Positions 11,712 through 21,946 of a stretch of DNA of 64,000 nt are shown piece after piece (the stretch's first letter is position 1; every line of letters begins with the position of its first letter). Position numbers and translations under genes: made by a program. Origin of the DNA: Serpula lacrymans var. lacrymans S7.9. Lineage: Eukaryota; Basidiomycota; Agaricomycetes; Boletales; Serpulaceae. The notes beneath the pieces were generated by a model. That model was not told the origin of the DNA and ran no database searches. It saw only the letters and a program-made list of their open reading frames with translations. The DNA is taken from the NCBI RefSeq assembly GCF_000218685.1, contig NW_006763297.1:1144249-1208248 (forward strand), read 5' to 3'.

Positions 11712-13316
11712 TCAATAAACATATTCGTAATCGATCCACGATGGTCTACCCAAGAAAACATCATCCATCGTAAAGTTTTGTGCTTGTATGTTTGTCAAGA
11801 TGTGATCCTGTGGTACCCTTGCCGACGTATTCCCTCCCAAACCTTACGGCAAAAAAAAATCAGCCGACCGACCTTATACTCTGTAAGAGTAGTACTCACC
11901 ATATGAATCATATTCTGCATAGTAAGTTGTATTTGGGACCGTGGTTCTGTTGGTGGTGGAGTCAATCTATTGCTACCGTCATCGAGGAAAACGGGTACGC
12001 ACTCGCCATCCCAGGGAGTGAAACCTACGGGTTGAATACTTTCATCCATATACGTTCGAAGGTACACTGCTACAGCAAGAACATTCCAAGGACGACCTGA
12101 AAATTTCATCCTGTTACCACTTGGCCATACTAAATTTGCAGAATGGGTATTTACCCAGGTAGCACGAATAGTCCGTCACTGTAGTAGCGTTCGCGTCCGG
12201 TGACTGAAATAGTAAAGTTGTGAGATATGCAACATAGCAGTTATGGCGTACATACCCGTATGATTCTAGAGTCGGAGATATAAGCTCCGTATCTGGTATC
12301 GTTGGTTCCTTGCCACGCTGTTATACCTCCGCCACAAGCACGGTTAGCAAGCGTGACGGATTGGAACCATCTATCTATCTTGTTAGCATGGTTCAACATA
12401 GAACTAAGAAATTGTCTTACGCTGTGCCAAACCCGAAGAGATCTAAATGCATGCTTTATGAGGAATCGTATTCAAATGAACTTTGAAAAAACTTACAATC
12501 TGTTTGACCATAAATAATACTATCGACAGCGTAGGTACTCGCTCCATGGCCCGTGTACCATGTATCTTGATAGCTTGCAAACGCACATCCATAGAACGAA
12601 GCATTGGCATACATGATTGATGTCACCAGAGCTTGAGATATGGAGTAGTTGGCCTAGATATAGGTAAGTTCCTGGACGAGGGAACGATACAAAATAACAC
12701 GGACAGCACGGTTCTCAAAGTCAATGTTATAAGCTCTGAAATTAACATTGCCGAAAGGCTGGCCGGCGGGTGCCACGGTCAGAGTTGCTGTCTCTTCGTC
12801 GGTCAAGTTATCCTTGACATATAAGTTGTTCCAGATTTGTACAAGGTTGCGAGTAGATGCATTACCAGCTGGATCAAATGCCGTGGAGGGATCCAGTTGG
12901 CCCTGTTCGTTAACGTTGATGTTAGGAAGGTGAGGTTGCCAACAAGAGTGCAGTATATACCAAAAGTGTCAAGGGATCTGTTCGTGTGACGTTGACCATC
13001 TCAAAGTATTCGCCAGCCCCGACAAGGATTGTAGCATCGCCTGAGTCGGGTCTGTAGACATACCACCGAAATAAGAGGATATTCTGCTTCTATCACACAC
13101 ACAAAGGACATACAGCGATAAGACAGCCTGCTGAACACTGGTATAATTTGCGCGTGAGTCGCTCGGAGAAACGTAGAGAGTGCCTGCAGGACATCCTTCC
13201 AAAGGTGATGACGATGCGGGTTTTTGAAGCTGGCAGTCTATGAAGGCCGGTGACAATGCGTAAACACGCGAAAACTGAGAAAATATGGAGAGGAGTATAA
13301 ACGCAAGTGCTTTCAT
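11712..13316 (-). CDS. Secreted pectin methylesterase 1 (CE8), ~368 aa, 10 exons
   Basis: Pectinesterase that demethylates homogalacturonan in plant cell walls. Exons (minus): 13316-13114, 13051-12961, 12902-12705, 12653-12497, 12442-12421 (22 nt), 12370-12256, 12203-12155, 12096-12003, 11946-11900, 11842-11712; sum 1107 nt. A signal peptide (MKALAFILLSIFSQF...) opens the protein. CE8 landmarks are GEYFEMVNVTR, SYQDTWYTG (catalytic Gln/Asp region), DYLFGFGTAWFQ (second Asp, here spread over the 22-nt exon) and the conserved GRPWN arginine motif. It closes with RPSWIDYEYVY. The gene is closely related to the second copy at 19704-21348, with shared intron positions, so they arose by duplication. 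Confidence 0.93.
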
Positions 13317-13951
13317 TTCTGCGAAGACTTCGTACTTGGTGAGCCAGGAAAAATAAAATCATGTTAGTGTAGGCTGTTTATGTATGCAAAACAACTGGAT
13401 GTGTGTTTAACCTGGGATTTGGTACGGGCCGCTGCTAGGCAGCACCGGGAGCGACGATGCCCAGGGTGTGATCACGCGCTATCATAGGCTCAAAATAAGT
13501 GGTTGGGAATATCTGTTCTGGCGTTGTCCACATTGTTGCAGACAGTTTGCAGAGAAAACTAGCGCCGACGGACGCAAGAACTTATCGTGGGTCAGATTAC
13601 ACAGCCACAAAGATAGTGGATTATGTCAGCGCACCGTGACCGACTTTACTGAACAACCTTCAAAGTTTCTAATATTCCTGCTCCATACCTCGCACCCGTA
13701 TCAGGCATAGTATAGTGGTAATACAGGACAGTGGAAAGCAGGTGGAAAGCATGTCGTATGCCGACGAATCCCGAATAGGAACTCTATACATGGCACTCAG
13801 AGAAGCTCCATCATGTCCTCCGAGTCTCATAATATTGGCTGGATCAACAGCTGATCAAGCCCGGGCCAGAGGTGAATATTCGGCTAAGTAGTGCGCTGCG
13901 ACATATAAAAATGAGCTTCAAGGCTCAAGCTCGGGAGAACGACAGTTTGAT
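13317..13951. other. Divergent promoter region of pectinesterase 1 and GH16-like gene
   Basis: About 635 bases between two divergently transcribed secreted-enzyme genes, which could allow co-regulation. A TATA-like box lies near its right end. A stretch at 13706-13735 looks superficially like a tRNA D-arm but has no cloverleaf. Confidence 0.5.
13903..13910 (+). promoter_or_regulatory. TATA-like box of GH16-like gene
   Basis: The sequence acatataaaa occurs about 45 bases upstream of the ATG at 13952. This spacing fits a TATA element with a short leader, as expected for an inducible secreted enzyme. Confidence 0.5.
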
Positions 13952-15066
13952 ATGTTCCCACTCTTCCTACCCATCTTTCTGCTGGTCTCCATCGTTCGTG
14001 CCGATGTCGTTGAGGTCCCAGCCTCTTCTTTCAATAGCTATGGCGAGCTGGAGACTTACTGGGATTACCTATACCCCTGGGGCTCTGATCACAATGGAGG
14101 TAAGTATGACCGAATTTTGGCCAAGTAGATGGCATGAATATAAATTACTTTTTACAGCGGCACGCATGGTTGGCAACTCGACTGACCATTCCCGCATCAG
14201 CGTTGCATCTGGAACACTGACCTTAAAAGCTACTCCAGTGACTGGTCAACCTCCCAGCACCGCTGCTCCTTATCCCGCTATCAACTATTTCTCCGGCGCC
14301 ATTCACGCCAAGGAGCAAATTAATATTAATGGAACCGACGCTGTAGGATACCAGGTCGAGGGTGAATTTAGTTCTCCTACTGCAGTTGGCGTAAGGGTAT
14401 TCATCATCGCTCTATTTTTCACCAATAATAACATTTTTTGCAGTGCTGGCCCGCTTTTTGGCTCACTGCCGTCAATGGCTGGCCGGTATGTTCGCGCTAA
14501 CGCTACTGTGCTCGATTGTTTTGCTCAAGGTGACGTACCATTAGCCTGAAGCAGATATAGGCGAATGGAAAGGTATGCAATAGCGTGATAATGACTTGGG
14601 GTCTCTTTCAAGCCTTTCAAATTTATAGGTACCAACAACAGCTGGTTCAACACATTCAACACCTCAACCGTAGTGGACACGACTATCGTCAGTTGGCCTG
14701 GAGACTACTCCTTCCACTCTCTGAAGGCCGTCCTCCGAGTGATCCCGAATAATACGCAAGACCTTTCCATCGAATATTATAAGGACAACGTACTGGAGGC
14801 AACTCATATTGCTGCTAACTTCTATGGAGCACCGATGTGGCTGTGAGTAGATTTTTTCTTCTTGTGTGTCGTGCTCAAATGATCTAAAAAACCGATAACA
14901 TCAAACAGCATCGTGAATCTCCAGGTGAGTTCACGTTAGAATAACGTAGTATTGGACTAGATCTAATACGCATGCTTAGATGGAAGGGAGTTCTGGGACT
15001 CCAGGTCCAGCAAATGGTGCTACTTATCAAGCTCGTAACGTCCAGGTCACCCGTTTAACTACTTAG
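13952..15066 (+). CDS. Secreted GH16-like / concanavalin-A-fold protein, ~257 aa, 7 exons
   Basis: Exons: 13952-14099, 14158-14390, 14444-14485, 14545-14572, 14629-14842, 14909-14924 (16 nt), 14980-15066, all in phase. A hydrophobic signal peptide (MFPLFLPIFLLVSIVRA) is followed by a beta-rich domain. The stretch CWPAFWLTAVNGWP is followed by EADIGEWKG, which matches the ExDxxE catalytic motif of GH16 glucanases. Further on come INVL-like beta strands and a C-terminal RNVQVTRL. Likely a secreted beta-glucan or related polysaccharide hydrolase. A polysaccharide lyase with the same jelly-roll fold cannot be ruled out. It starts divergently from pectinesterase 1, and the whole neighbourhood is secreted, wall-active proteins. 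Confidence 0.8.
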
Positions 15067-15937
15067 GCATCGTTCATGTTCGGCTTTTTTCTCCGCTGTT
15101 TGCTGTTGTACATCCTATGGAACGTGTATTGGTAAAACCATTATAAGATAAAATGCTTGGTGAAACCACAGATCGCACAACTCTCCTCGCCAGTAGGCTA
15201 CGCTGGCTTTTCACAGCGTGACCATGGTTCTTTCCTTGTTCTTGATTATGTACGATACTAAATCTTATACTTTGTCCAGATCTCAAGATATTCCTTAACG
15301 TGGAGGCCATCATATTCAATCATTCAATCTAACATAGTCATTGATCTTCAAGCTTCCTTTTTCTCGAATCAGATACAACACATTCGTACGCTGCTACATC
15401 GGTAACATTTGTGATTACACTCTCCCTATCATCCAATGTGCTTTTCTTGTCTTCAAACGTATATCGTATATGATGCTGCAAGTCCTGAGGCTTGGGCTCG
15501 TCCTAGACTTTGTGGATATCCCCGCCTGAATCAATGCTAAAGAAAGCAGGTGAATAGTGGAAGATGCCTTCTCCAACGCAATGATACAATCCTTGCTTAC
15601 CAATGACAATGGCATAGTAAAGCTGTGGACAGCGGTGCTGAAAAAGTCGATGCGGATTACTGGATTGGCTTAGTAGCACCGTACCGTATGCTATGTAAAG
15701 CATCATAGCAGACTACATCGCTCCGCTTCTTCCACTCTTGCTTATTAGTCTTGCTTATAGTTGCACACAGACTTGAAAGGGTATAGAGCCGCTGAACCGG
15801 CCAGAAAGCTTCGTTGTTTTGATAAATAAAGACGTAGATAAATGCGAATGTGCCCCATAACTAATTAAGCAAGTTGAACCACTGATCTCTGCATTATAAA
15901 GGGTATATCTCGTGAAGAACGTTTAGTCGAAGAACGT
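15067..15937. other. Convergent intergenic region
   Basis: About 870 bases between the ends of the GH16-like gene and the repeat precursor gene. Only short unsupported ORFs are present, and I see no gene or repeat here. Confidence 0.5.
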
Positions 15938-18416
15938 TTAGTCAAGTGCGACATCACGGCTTTGCAAGAGCGACTCGATCTCGCTCACGGTGCTCTGAAT
16001 TTCAGAGGTGACTTCGCTGGAGAGATCGGCACGTTTGCCAGCAGTAGATCCAGTCAAAAGCGACTTGATATCAGCCTCGATGATGTTGATCAAGCTCTGG
16101 AGACCCTCAGAGGAAGCCGAGCTGAAGTTAAAAAGTGATATTAGTAAACCATCTCGTGGATATACGTAAGGCTGCACATACTCGATGAGTGAGTCGAGGA
16201 CGGTGGCAGCACTCTGAGAAATAAGTCCCTGTTGCACGCAGGTGGAAACGAGAGTCTTGAGCTCGGTGGCAGCATCCTGACGCTTGGTGGGCGTCGACTT
16301 GAGCGAAGCAGCGGCGCTCTGGATGTCGGTCTCGATCTGAGTTAGCAGGCTCTGGAGTTCTTGGGCAGAGGGAGCAGACCTGGAATGATAATATAAGACA
16401 CAGCGATACGCAGTGACGTCAAACAGTAGACTTACGCAAGGGCAGAAGTAATGGCTGTGGCATCGCTCTGAGAGATGATACCTGCAGAAACGGCATCTGC
16501 GATGAGGGTTGTAATCTCTGTAGTAACGTTCGCCTGGCGCTTGGTGGGGATAGTCAAGGAAGAAGCAACGCTCTTGATGTCGTTTTGAATCAGAGTGAGC
16601 AAGTTTTGGAGCTCAGAGGAGGAAGCAGCGCTGCAGATCTGATCGATGACGTTGGCCTCAGTCTGAGAAATCACACCCTGAGAAACGGCAGAAGCGACAA
16701 GGCTCTCTATCTCCGACGTGATGTTCGCCTGGCGCCTTGTGGGGAGAGTAGTGGGGAGAGTCAAGGAAGAAGCGACGCTCTTGATGTCGTTTTGAATCAA
16801 AGTGAGCAAATTCTGGAGCTCAGAGGAGGAGGCAGCGCTGCAGATCTGATCGATGACGTTGGCCTCAGTCTGGGAGATGACACCCTGAGCAACGGCAGTG
16901 GCGACAAGGCTCTCGATCTCGGATGTAATGTTCGCCTGACGCCTTGTGGGAAGAGTTGCGGGGAGAGTCAAGGAAGAAGCAACGCCCTTGATGTCGGTCT
17001 GAATCAAGGTGAGCAAATTCTGGAGCTCAGAGGAGGAGGCAGCGCTGCAGATCTGGTCGATGACGTTGGCCTCAGTCTGGGAGATGACACCCTGAGCAAC
17101 GGCAGTGGCGACAAGACTCTCGATCTCCGACGTAACGTTCGCCTGGCGCTTGGAAAGTGAAGCACCAGAAGCAGCCTCTGCGATTTCGCCCTCGATAGTG
17201 GTCAACAAACTCGCCAAGTCAGTAGGATCGGTAACGCTGTTTGCTAAATGTCAGAAAAAAGTTTCTCGACGTATATGAAGTACAACTTACTTGACAATTT
17301 GACCAATCGAGTTAGCTTCGGATTGGCTCATAAGGCCCTGCTGAACGGCACTGCTCACCAGGCTAGTGATCTCGGACGCAATGTTTTGGCGTTTGTCGCC
17401 GTGCCACCAGGTGGGGACGGGGGGAGGAGAGGGGATGGGAGGAGGACTCCAAGTAGGGACTGGAGGGGGAGAGGGAATCGCAGGAGGACTCCAGGTAGGG
17501 ACGGGAGGAGGAGAGGGAATCGCAGGAGGACTCCACGAAGGGACGGGAGGGGGAGTAGGGATCGCGGGGGGCTCCCAATCCTTCACATCTCTCTCCCACC
17601 ATGTAGGGACGGGAGGGGGAGAAGGAATAGGTGGTGGTGTCCAAGAAGGAATGGGAGGGGGGCTAGGGATTGCAGGGGGAGTCCAGTCCCTCTTCGAGCC
17701 AGCAGCAGATTCAGCGCTCTTGATTTCGTCCTCGACAGTGGTAAGCAAGCTCTCCAAGCCAGAAGTGCTAGCAAGGCTACAAGGAAAGTAAACATCAAAC
17801 GCAAATAAGGTTTTATTTGAAGCAGATCTTACCTGGCAAACTGCTCGATCATGCTGGCGTCGCTCGTAGACATGATGCCGTCCTTTACGGCCTCGTTAAG
17901 GAGGCTAGTGATATCAGCGGAAACATTCGACTGACGCTTGTCACCGTGCCACCAAGTAGGGACGGGCGGGGGGGAAGGAATGGGAGGAGGGCTCCATGTC
18001 GGGACGGGAGGGGGGCTGGGGATTGCAGGTGGGTCCAGTCCCTCTCAGCGACCCTCTTTCCGTGCCACCAAGTGGGGATGGGAGGAGGCGAAGGAATGGG
18101 AGGGGGGCTCCAGGTCGGGACGGGAGGGGGGCTAGGGATTGCAGGTGGGGTCCAGTCCCTCTCAGCGACCCTCTTTCCATGCCACCAAGTGGGGATGGGA
18201 GGAGGCGAAGGAATGGGCGGAGGGCTCCAGGTTGGGACGGGAGGAGGGCTAGGAATAGGAGGGGGGCTCCAGTCTCTCTTCGAGTTTTCTTTGGTACTGC
18301 AACGTGTAAGGTCAACTTAAGTTGTTCACGGATCACGAAGGATGAACTTACGGAGCTGCGAAGACAGGTGCAGCAGCGGCCACCAAGGCGGCTGAGATGG
18401 CAATGGAGGAACGCAT
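15938..18416 (-). CDS. Secreted repeat precursor with dibasic (Kex2-type) sites, ~732 aa, 6 exons
   Basis: Exons (minus): 18416-18352, 18296-17833, 17776-17291, 17236-16436, 16379-16182, 16121-15938. A signal peptide (MRSSIAISAALVAAAAPVFA) is followed by proline-rich units (WSPPPIPSPPPVPTW type). About seven helical repeats of 63-69 residues come next, of the form QANVTSEIESLVATAVAQG followed by VISQTEANVIDQIC. Almost every unit is preceded by KR or RR (SKRDW, GDKRQ, TRRQAN, TKRQAN, TKRQD, GKRAD), the cleavage signal of Golgi Kex2. This is the layout of Kex2-processed repeat proteins. Cleavage would release peptides beginning with Gln, able to cyclise to pyroglutamate. Function is unknown: surface coat, signalling peptide and wall protein are all possible. 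Exon 2 is one base short of keeping frame (see 18031-18034). Confidence 0.8.
16537..17145 (-). repeat. Three tandem 69/69/65-codon repeats within the precursor gene
   Basis: Units at 17145-16939, 16938-16732 and 16731-16537 each encode a peptide from QAN to the next RR or KR. They are nearly identical at the DNA level, unlike the more diverged flanking units, so these three copies are the youngest duplications. Confidence 0.85.
17940..18295 (-). repeat. Tandem ~117-bp proline-rich repeat units
   Basis: The phrase gccaccaagt recurs at 17948, 18064 and 18181, giving periods of 116 and 117 bases (39 codons). Each unit encodes tryptophan-bounded PPxIPSPPP blocks plus a GKR or DKR dibasic site. 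A second, more diverged proline block is at 17420-17690. The 116-base period reflects one missing base. Confidence 0.8.
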
Positions 18417-18633
18417 TTATAATTAATATCCGCGAAAACAATCAGTAGTGATTATCGTGATATAACGAAGGCCGTGGATGGGCAGTTAATGAGCGAATGA
18501 ACAGACAGACTGGAAATCAACGTTAGTGGAGTCGGAAGGAGAAAGGACGAGAATACTCACTAGCCAGTACCTGCGTTACTAGTTGAACCGAACGAAAAGA
18601 GGGAGAATTGTTGAAAAAGCATCGATTGACGCT

Positions 18634-18643
18634 CTTTTATAAA
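18634..18643 (-). promoter_or_regulatory. TATA-like box of repeat precursor gene
   Basis: On the minus strand atttataaaa lies about 220 bases upstream of the ATG. The distance leaves room for a 5' UTR intron: a gtgagt donor is visible on the minus strand near 18558. Confidence 0.35.
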
Positions 18644-19703
18644 TGCTGACATTGCGGTTAAATTTTGATGTAACACATATGAGCCTCATGCTGTAGTAGT
18701 CGCATAGCCTCCACTAGGCCAGACATCACAGCCCCAGCGAAGAGAGACCTGACACCTCCTGATACGCGTTTATAGATGGCAATGTGATGCCAACGTCAAA
18801 AACCTTGGTTACGGTGAGTAATCTGCACATGGCTTAGTGATAAAACCGACATCATCTCTCTGGTATGATGCACTCACTTCAAATGGCTCCAATAACTCCG
18901 GTAGTATGATCGAGCGTATTCCGGAACACCACACCTAAAATTCCTCGAGACTTGTCACTCACTGCATTTACACCAACATTGCCACTACCACGCAACAAGT
19001 TCAAATCTTGTGATATCGATATAGTACTATAGTACTATGGCTTGGCTTTCATTTTCCGTCGAGTATCGCTCAAATCAAAGATTGTCTGGTATATTTCTTC
19101 TTGAGTGTCCGGATCAATGATCCTCTGGCGTCTAACTTGATTCCACTCGAGCAGCCGGTACCATACGAAGATGTGGAAGACCTGCTACATCCCAACGGTC
19201 TGATGCGCAATCTTCGTCATTACCCGATCAATTGTAAAGTTCTTCCCTTAAGAAGCTTGGAACACATTGTACTAGTAGCACGTCGAGCCCAGAGATAAGT
19301 ATATTGGAGCGATCATGAGCAAATTCGTAAGCGGAAGCGTTTCAGAGACATGCAGTGGGGCCCAAATAATTGACACGGAGTGGAGATAGGGAAAAAGCAG
19401 ATTCGCATCCCCAGTGTTCATGTCAGCGGTGCCAATACACGTGGGACTTGGTGGGGCGTGTGTAACAAGCGAGCGAGCTGACATCGCTGACACCGGAGAC
19501 TGGCGCAAGTGTCATCATTGTCACATCACTCAGTAGAGCTGAGTAAGTAACTGCTGTCTGTCAGTTGTAGTATCTGATAGGGACTATTCAGCTGTCAGCG
19601 TCAGACATAGTTCACTTTACTGTACTGGAGCATCCAAAATGGGTATAAGGTCGACATGGATTCTCTTCAAGATGGTTGACTCATTGTTGCAAAGTGCAGG
19701 CAC
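18644..19703. other. Intergenic region upstream of the repeat precursor
   Basis: About 1.06 kb between the presumed promoter of the repeat precursor and the stop of pectinesterase 2. Only short unsupported ORFs are present, for example 19101-19298. I recognise nothing in it. Confidence 0.45.
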
Positions 19704-21348
19704 TCAGTACACGTAATCATAATCAATCCACTGAGGCCTCTCTAAAAACACCCCATCTATCGTAAAATTGCGTGCTTCCGAAGTGTCCAAGACGTGCTCG
19801 ATAGACACTCTGGCTGACATGTTAGCACCAGGTCCTGCAAAACATGGTCAACTCTATGACAAGTCACGAATTGTTGGCGAACTTACCATAAGAGTCATAT
19901 TCCGCATAATATGTCGTGTTTGCGATGACAGGTCTGCACGATCTAGTTAGTGACATCGACTCCCTATATCTCTGTGAGAATGTCGCACCGAGCGCTATCG
20001 AATGGCTCAAACCCAGCAGGTTGTACACTGTCGTCCATGTATGTCCGCAGGTAGACTGTAGTCGCGAGGTCGTTCCAAGGACGCCCTTGTAATAAAGCAT
20101 AAACAAAAGGCTCAAAAAGCCAGAGCAAGAAAACCAACCTAACCAACACGAATTCTCAGTGACAGCGGTAGCATTAGCATCAGGCGACTGTTGAAAAGAA
20201 GATGGTGAACACTGGTCACAGAATATGGGCAGAAGTATCGTACGCGAATAATCTTCGAATCCGATATATATGCTCCATAGCGATTCCCTGGAGCGGCGGT
20301 GTAATTAGATCCTTTCCATGCAACAATTCCTCCACCACATGCCCGGTTAGCAAGTGTTATTGACTGAAACCATCTATGCTATCGATTAGGTATTCTTATC
20401 TTTCGCGACGAGTTTCAGATGGCTTACGCTGTGCCAAAACCAAATAGATCTGCCAACTTAGGTGATAAGAGCGACAGTCTCCAATAAGTGAACGGGACTC
20501 ACAGTCTGTTTGACCATAAATAATGCTGTCAACTACATATGTACTTGCATTCCGGCCAGTATACCACGTGTCCTGGTAGCTAGCAAAAGCGCAGCCATAA
20601 AACGAGGCATTTGCGTACGATATATCTGTCACCAGCGCCTGCGAAATCGAGTAGTTTGCCTGATGAGATGAAGATGAGATTCATCTGAGTAGGCAGTGCG
20701 CATAAGGTTTGACACGAACCGCCTGATTTTCAAAGTCGATATTGTACGCTTTAAAATCCGTGTTTCCAAAGAGTGGCTGAAGAGGGGCACCATTGGTTCC
20801 TGCGCCGATTAGCGATGCATTGAATGATGGTGCAACAGTCAGAACGGCAGATTGCGCATCATCCATTCCAGTGAGTACATATTTGTTGTTCCAGATCTGC
20901 ACTAAGTTACGACTAGACGCGTTTCCAGCTGGATCGAAGGCAGTACTGGCGTCTAATTGACCCTGTTTTCAAGGTGACATGCGAATCGACTTCAAGAGAG
21001 TATCACACTTACGAGAAGGGTGAGAGGACCTGTGCGAGTTACATTAACGGCTTCGAAGTACTGTCCTTCACCAATCAGGATAGTTGCACCCCCGGTCTCG
21101 GGTCTGTGACATTTATACAGCATGAGTAGAGTGACATGAGACAGCACATACAAAGACTCCACAGCTTGCTGGACAGTGGTATATTGGGCTCTGGGGTCAT
21201 TTGGGGAAACAAATATGGTGCCTTCAGGACAGCCCGCCAGAGGTGATACTGTGTCAGCCTTTTGTAGCTGGCACGCGATAAAGGCAGGTGACAAGGAATA
21301 AACCTGGGCCACAAAAAAAGCAAATATGAAGGCAAGATCCTTAAGCAT
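19704..21348 (-). CDS. Secreted pectin methylesterase 2 (CE8), multi-exon
   Basis: Paralogue of the enzyme at 11712-13316, with the same domain order and intron layout. The start is ATG at 21348 (MLKDLAFIFAFFVAQVYSLS, signal peptide), although the frame is open upstream. Recognisable pieces are GCPEGTIFVSPNDPRAQYTT, GEGQYFEAVNVTRTGPLTL, SYQDTWYTG, YGQTD, SCWL joined to GRPWNDLATTVYLRTYMDD, and a C-terminus RPQWIDYDYVY ending at 19704. All catalytic landmarks (QDTW, second Asp region, GRPW Arg) are present, and I saw no frame lesion. Likely a functional pectin-demethylating enzyme with a role overlapping that of copy 1. Confidence 0.92.
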
Positions 21349-21946
21349 TTTCCGTCCAAGTCCAGTGTACAGTTTCGAGGCCTCTCCGGTAGAGTTTATA
21401 TGAAGGCAATGGCGGCCCGCCACATCCCGTCGATTGAATCGTTGAACACACACTCAAGTTTACCCAGTATATCACGAGGGCACTAACCAAATATAACATG
21501 AGATAACTGTAGCCCAATGACCGCTATGAAGCTTCCTGCAGGTCGCTCGAGAATTTCAGTGCAACTTGATATATCTCATCAGGGTCCGGCAGATTGGGTC
21601 AGGGTAGTTCATTGCAGCGCCGACGAAGAAAACCTGAGCAAAAGACAATTAAGGTACGTCAATGCTTCGTGGCAAAGCGCAAGGAATGTTGCAGCTCTGA
21701 GGGAGCGAAAGAGACTTTGCTCGCCAAAGACAGAGGAGCTGTTGTGTCGTGACCACGTGGCCTCGTGGCTCCCATGCGCCACTGGCACAACAACAGTGGT
21801 GGTTCACATGCCATGAACGCCCAAAGCCGAACGCTGCGCTGAGCACTGTGGCCTGCAAAGAACTGCGTTGACATTCAACTATAATCTTACCTCTCTACTA
21901 TTCCGCCCTCCAGCTCGTCATTCTTTTATACGTGCTACACTAAGCC
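21349..21946. other. Divergent intergenic region of pectinesterase 2 and SNARE
   Basis: About 600 bases between divergent starts. A TATA-like element for the pectinesterase is at its left edge. Nothing else was recognised. Confidence 0.5.
21395..21402 (-). promoter_or_regulatory. TATA-like box of pectinesterase 2
   Basis: Minus-strand catataaac sits about 50 bases upstream of the ATG at 21348, the same arrangement as in the GH16-like gene. Confidence 0.5.

Noticed and set aside
13700..13780. tRNA-like stretch (atagtatagtggtaatac)
   Set aside because: Resembles a D-arm, but no anticodon stem, T-arm (GGTTCGAATCC type) or acceptor pairing follows.
16585..17160. 191-codon plus-strand ORF opposite the precursor repeats
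   Set aside because: Antisense shadow of the tandem repeats; repeat structure alone keeps it open.
15938..18416. Classifying the repeat precursor as a hydrophobin or HsbA protein
   Set aside because: The eight-Cys hydrophobin pattern is absent, and helical repeats with KR periodicity do not match HsbA length or layout.
17363..18448. Several ORFs on both strands over the proline-rich repeats
   Set aside because: GC-rich repeat shadows; only the frame carrying the KR sites joins by splice phase to the signal peptide and helical repeats.
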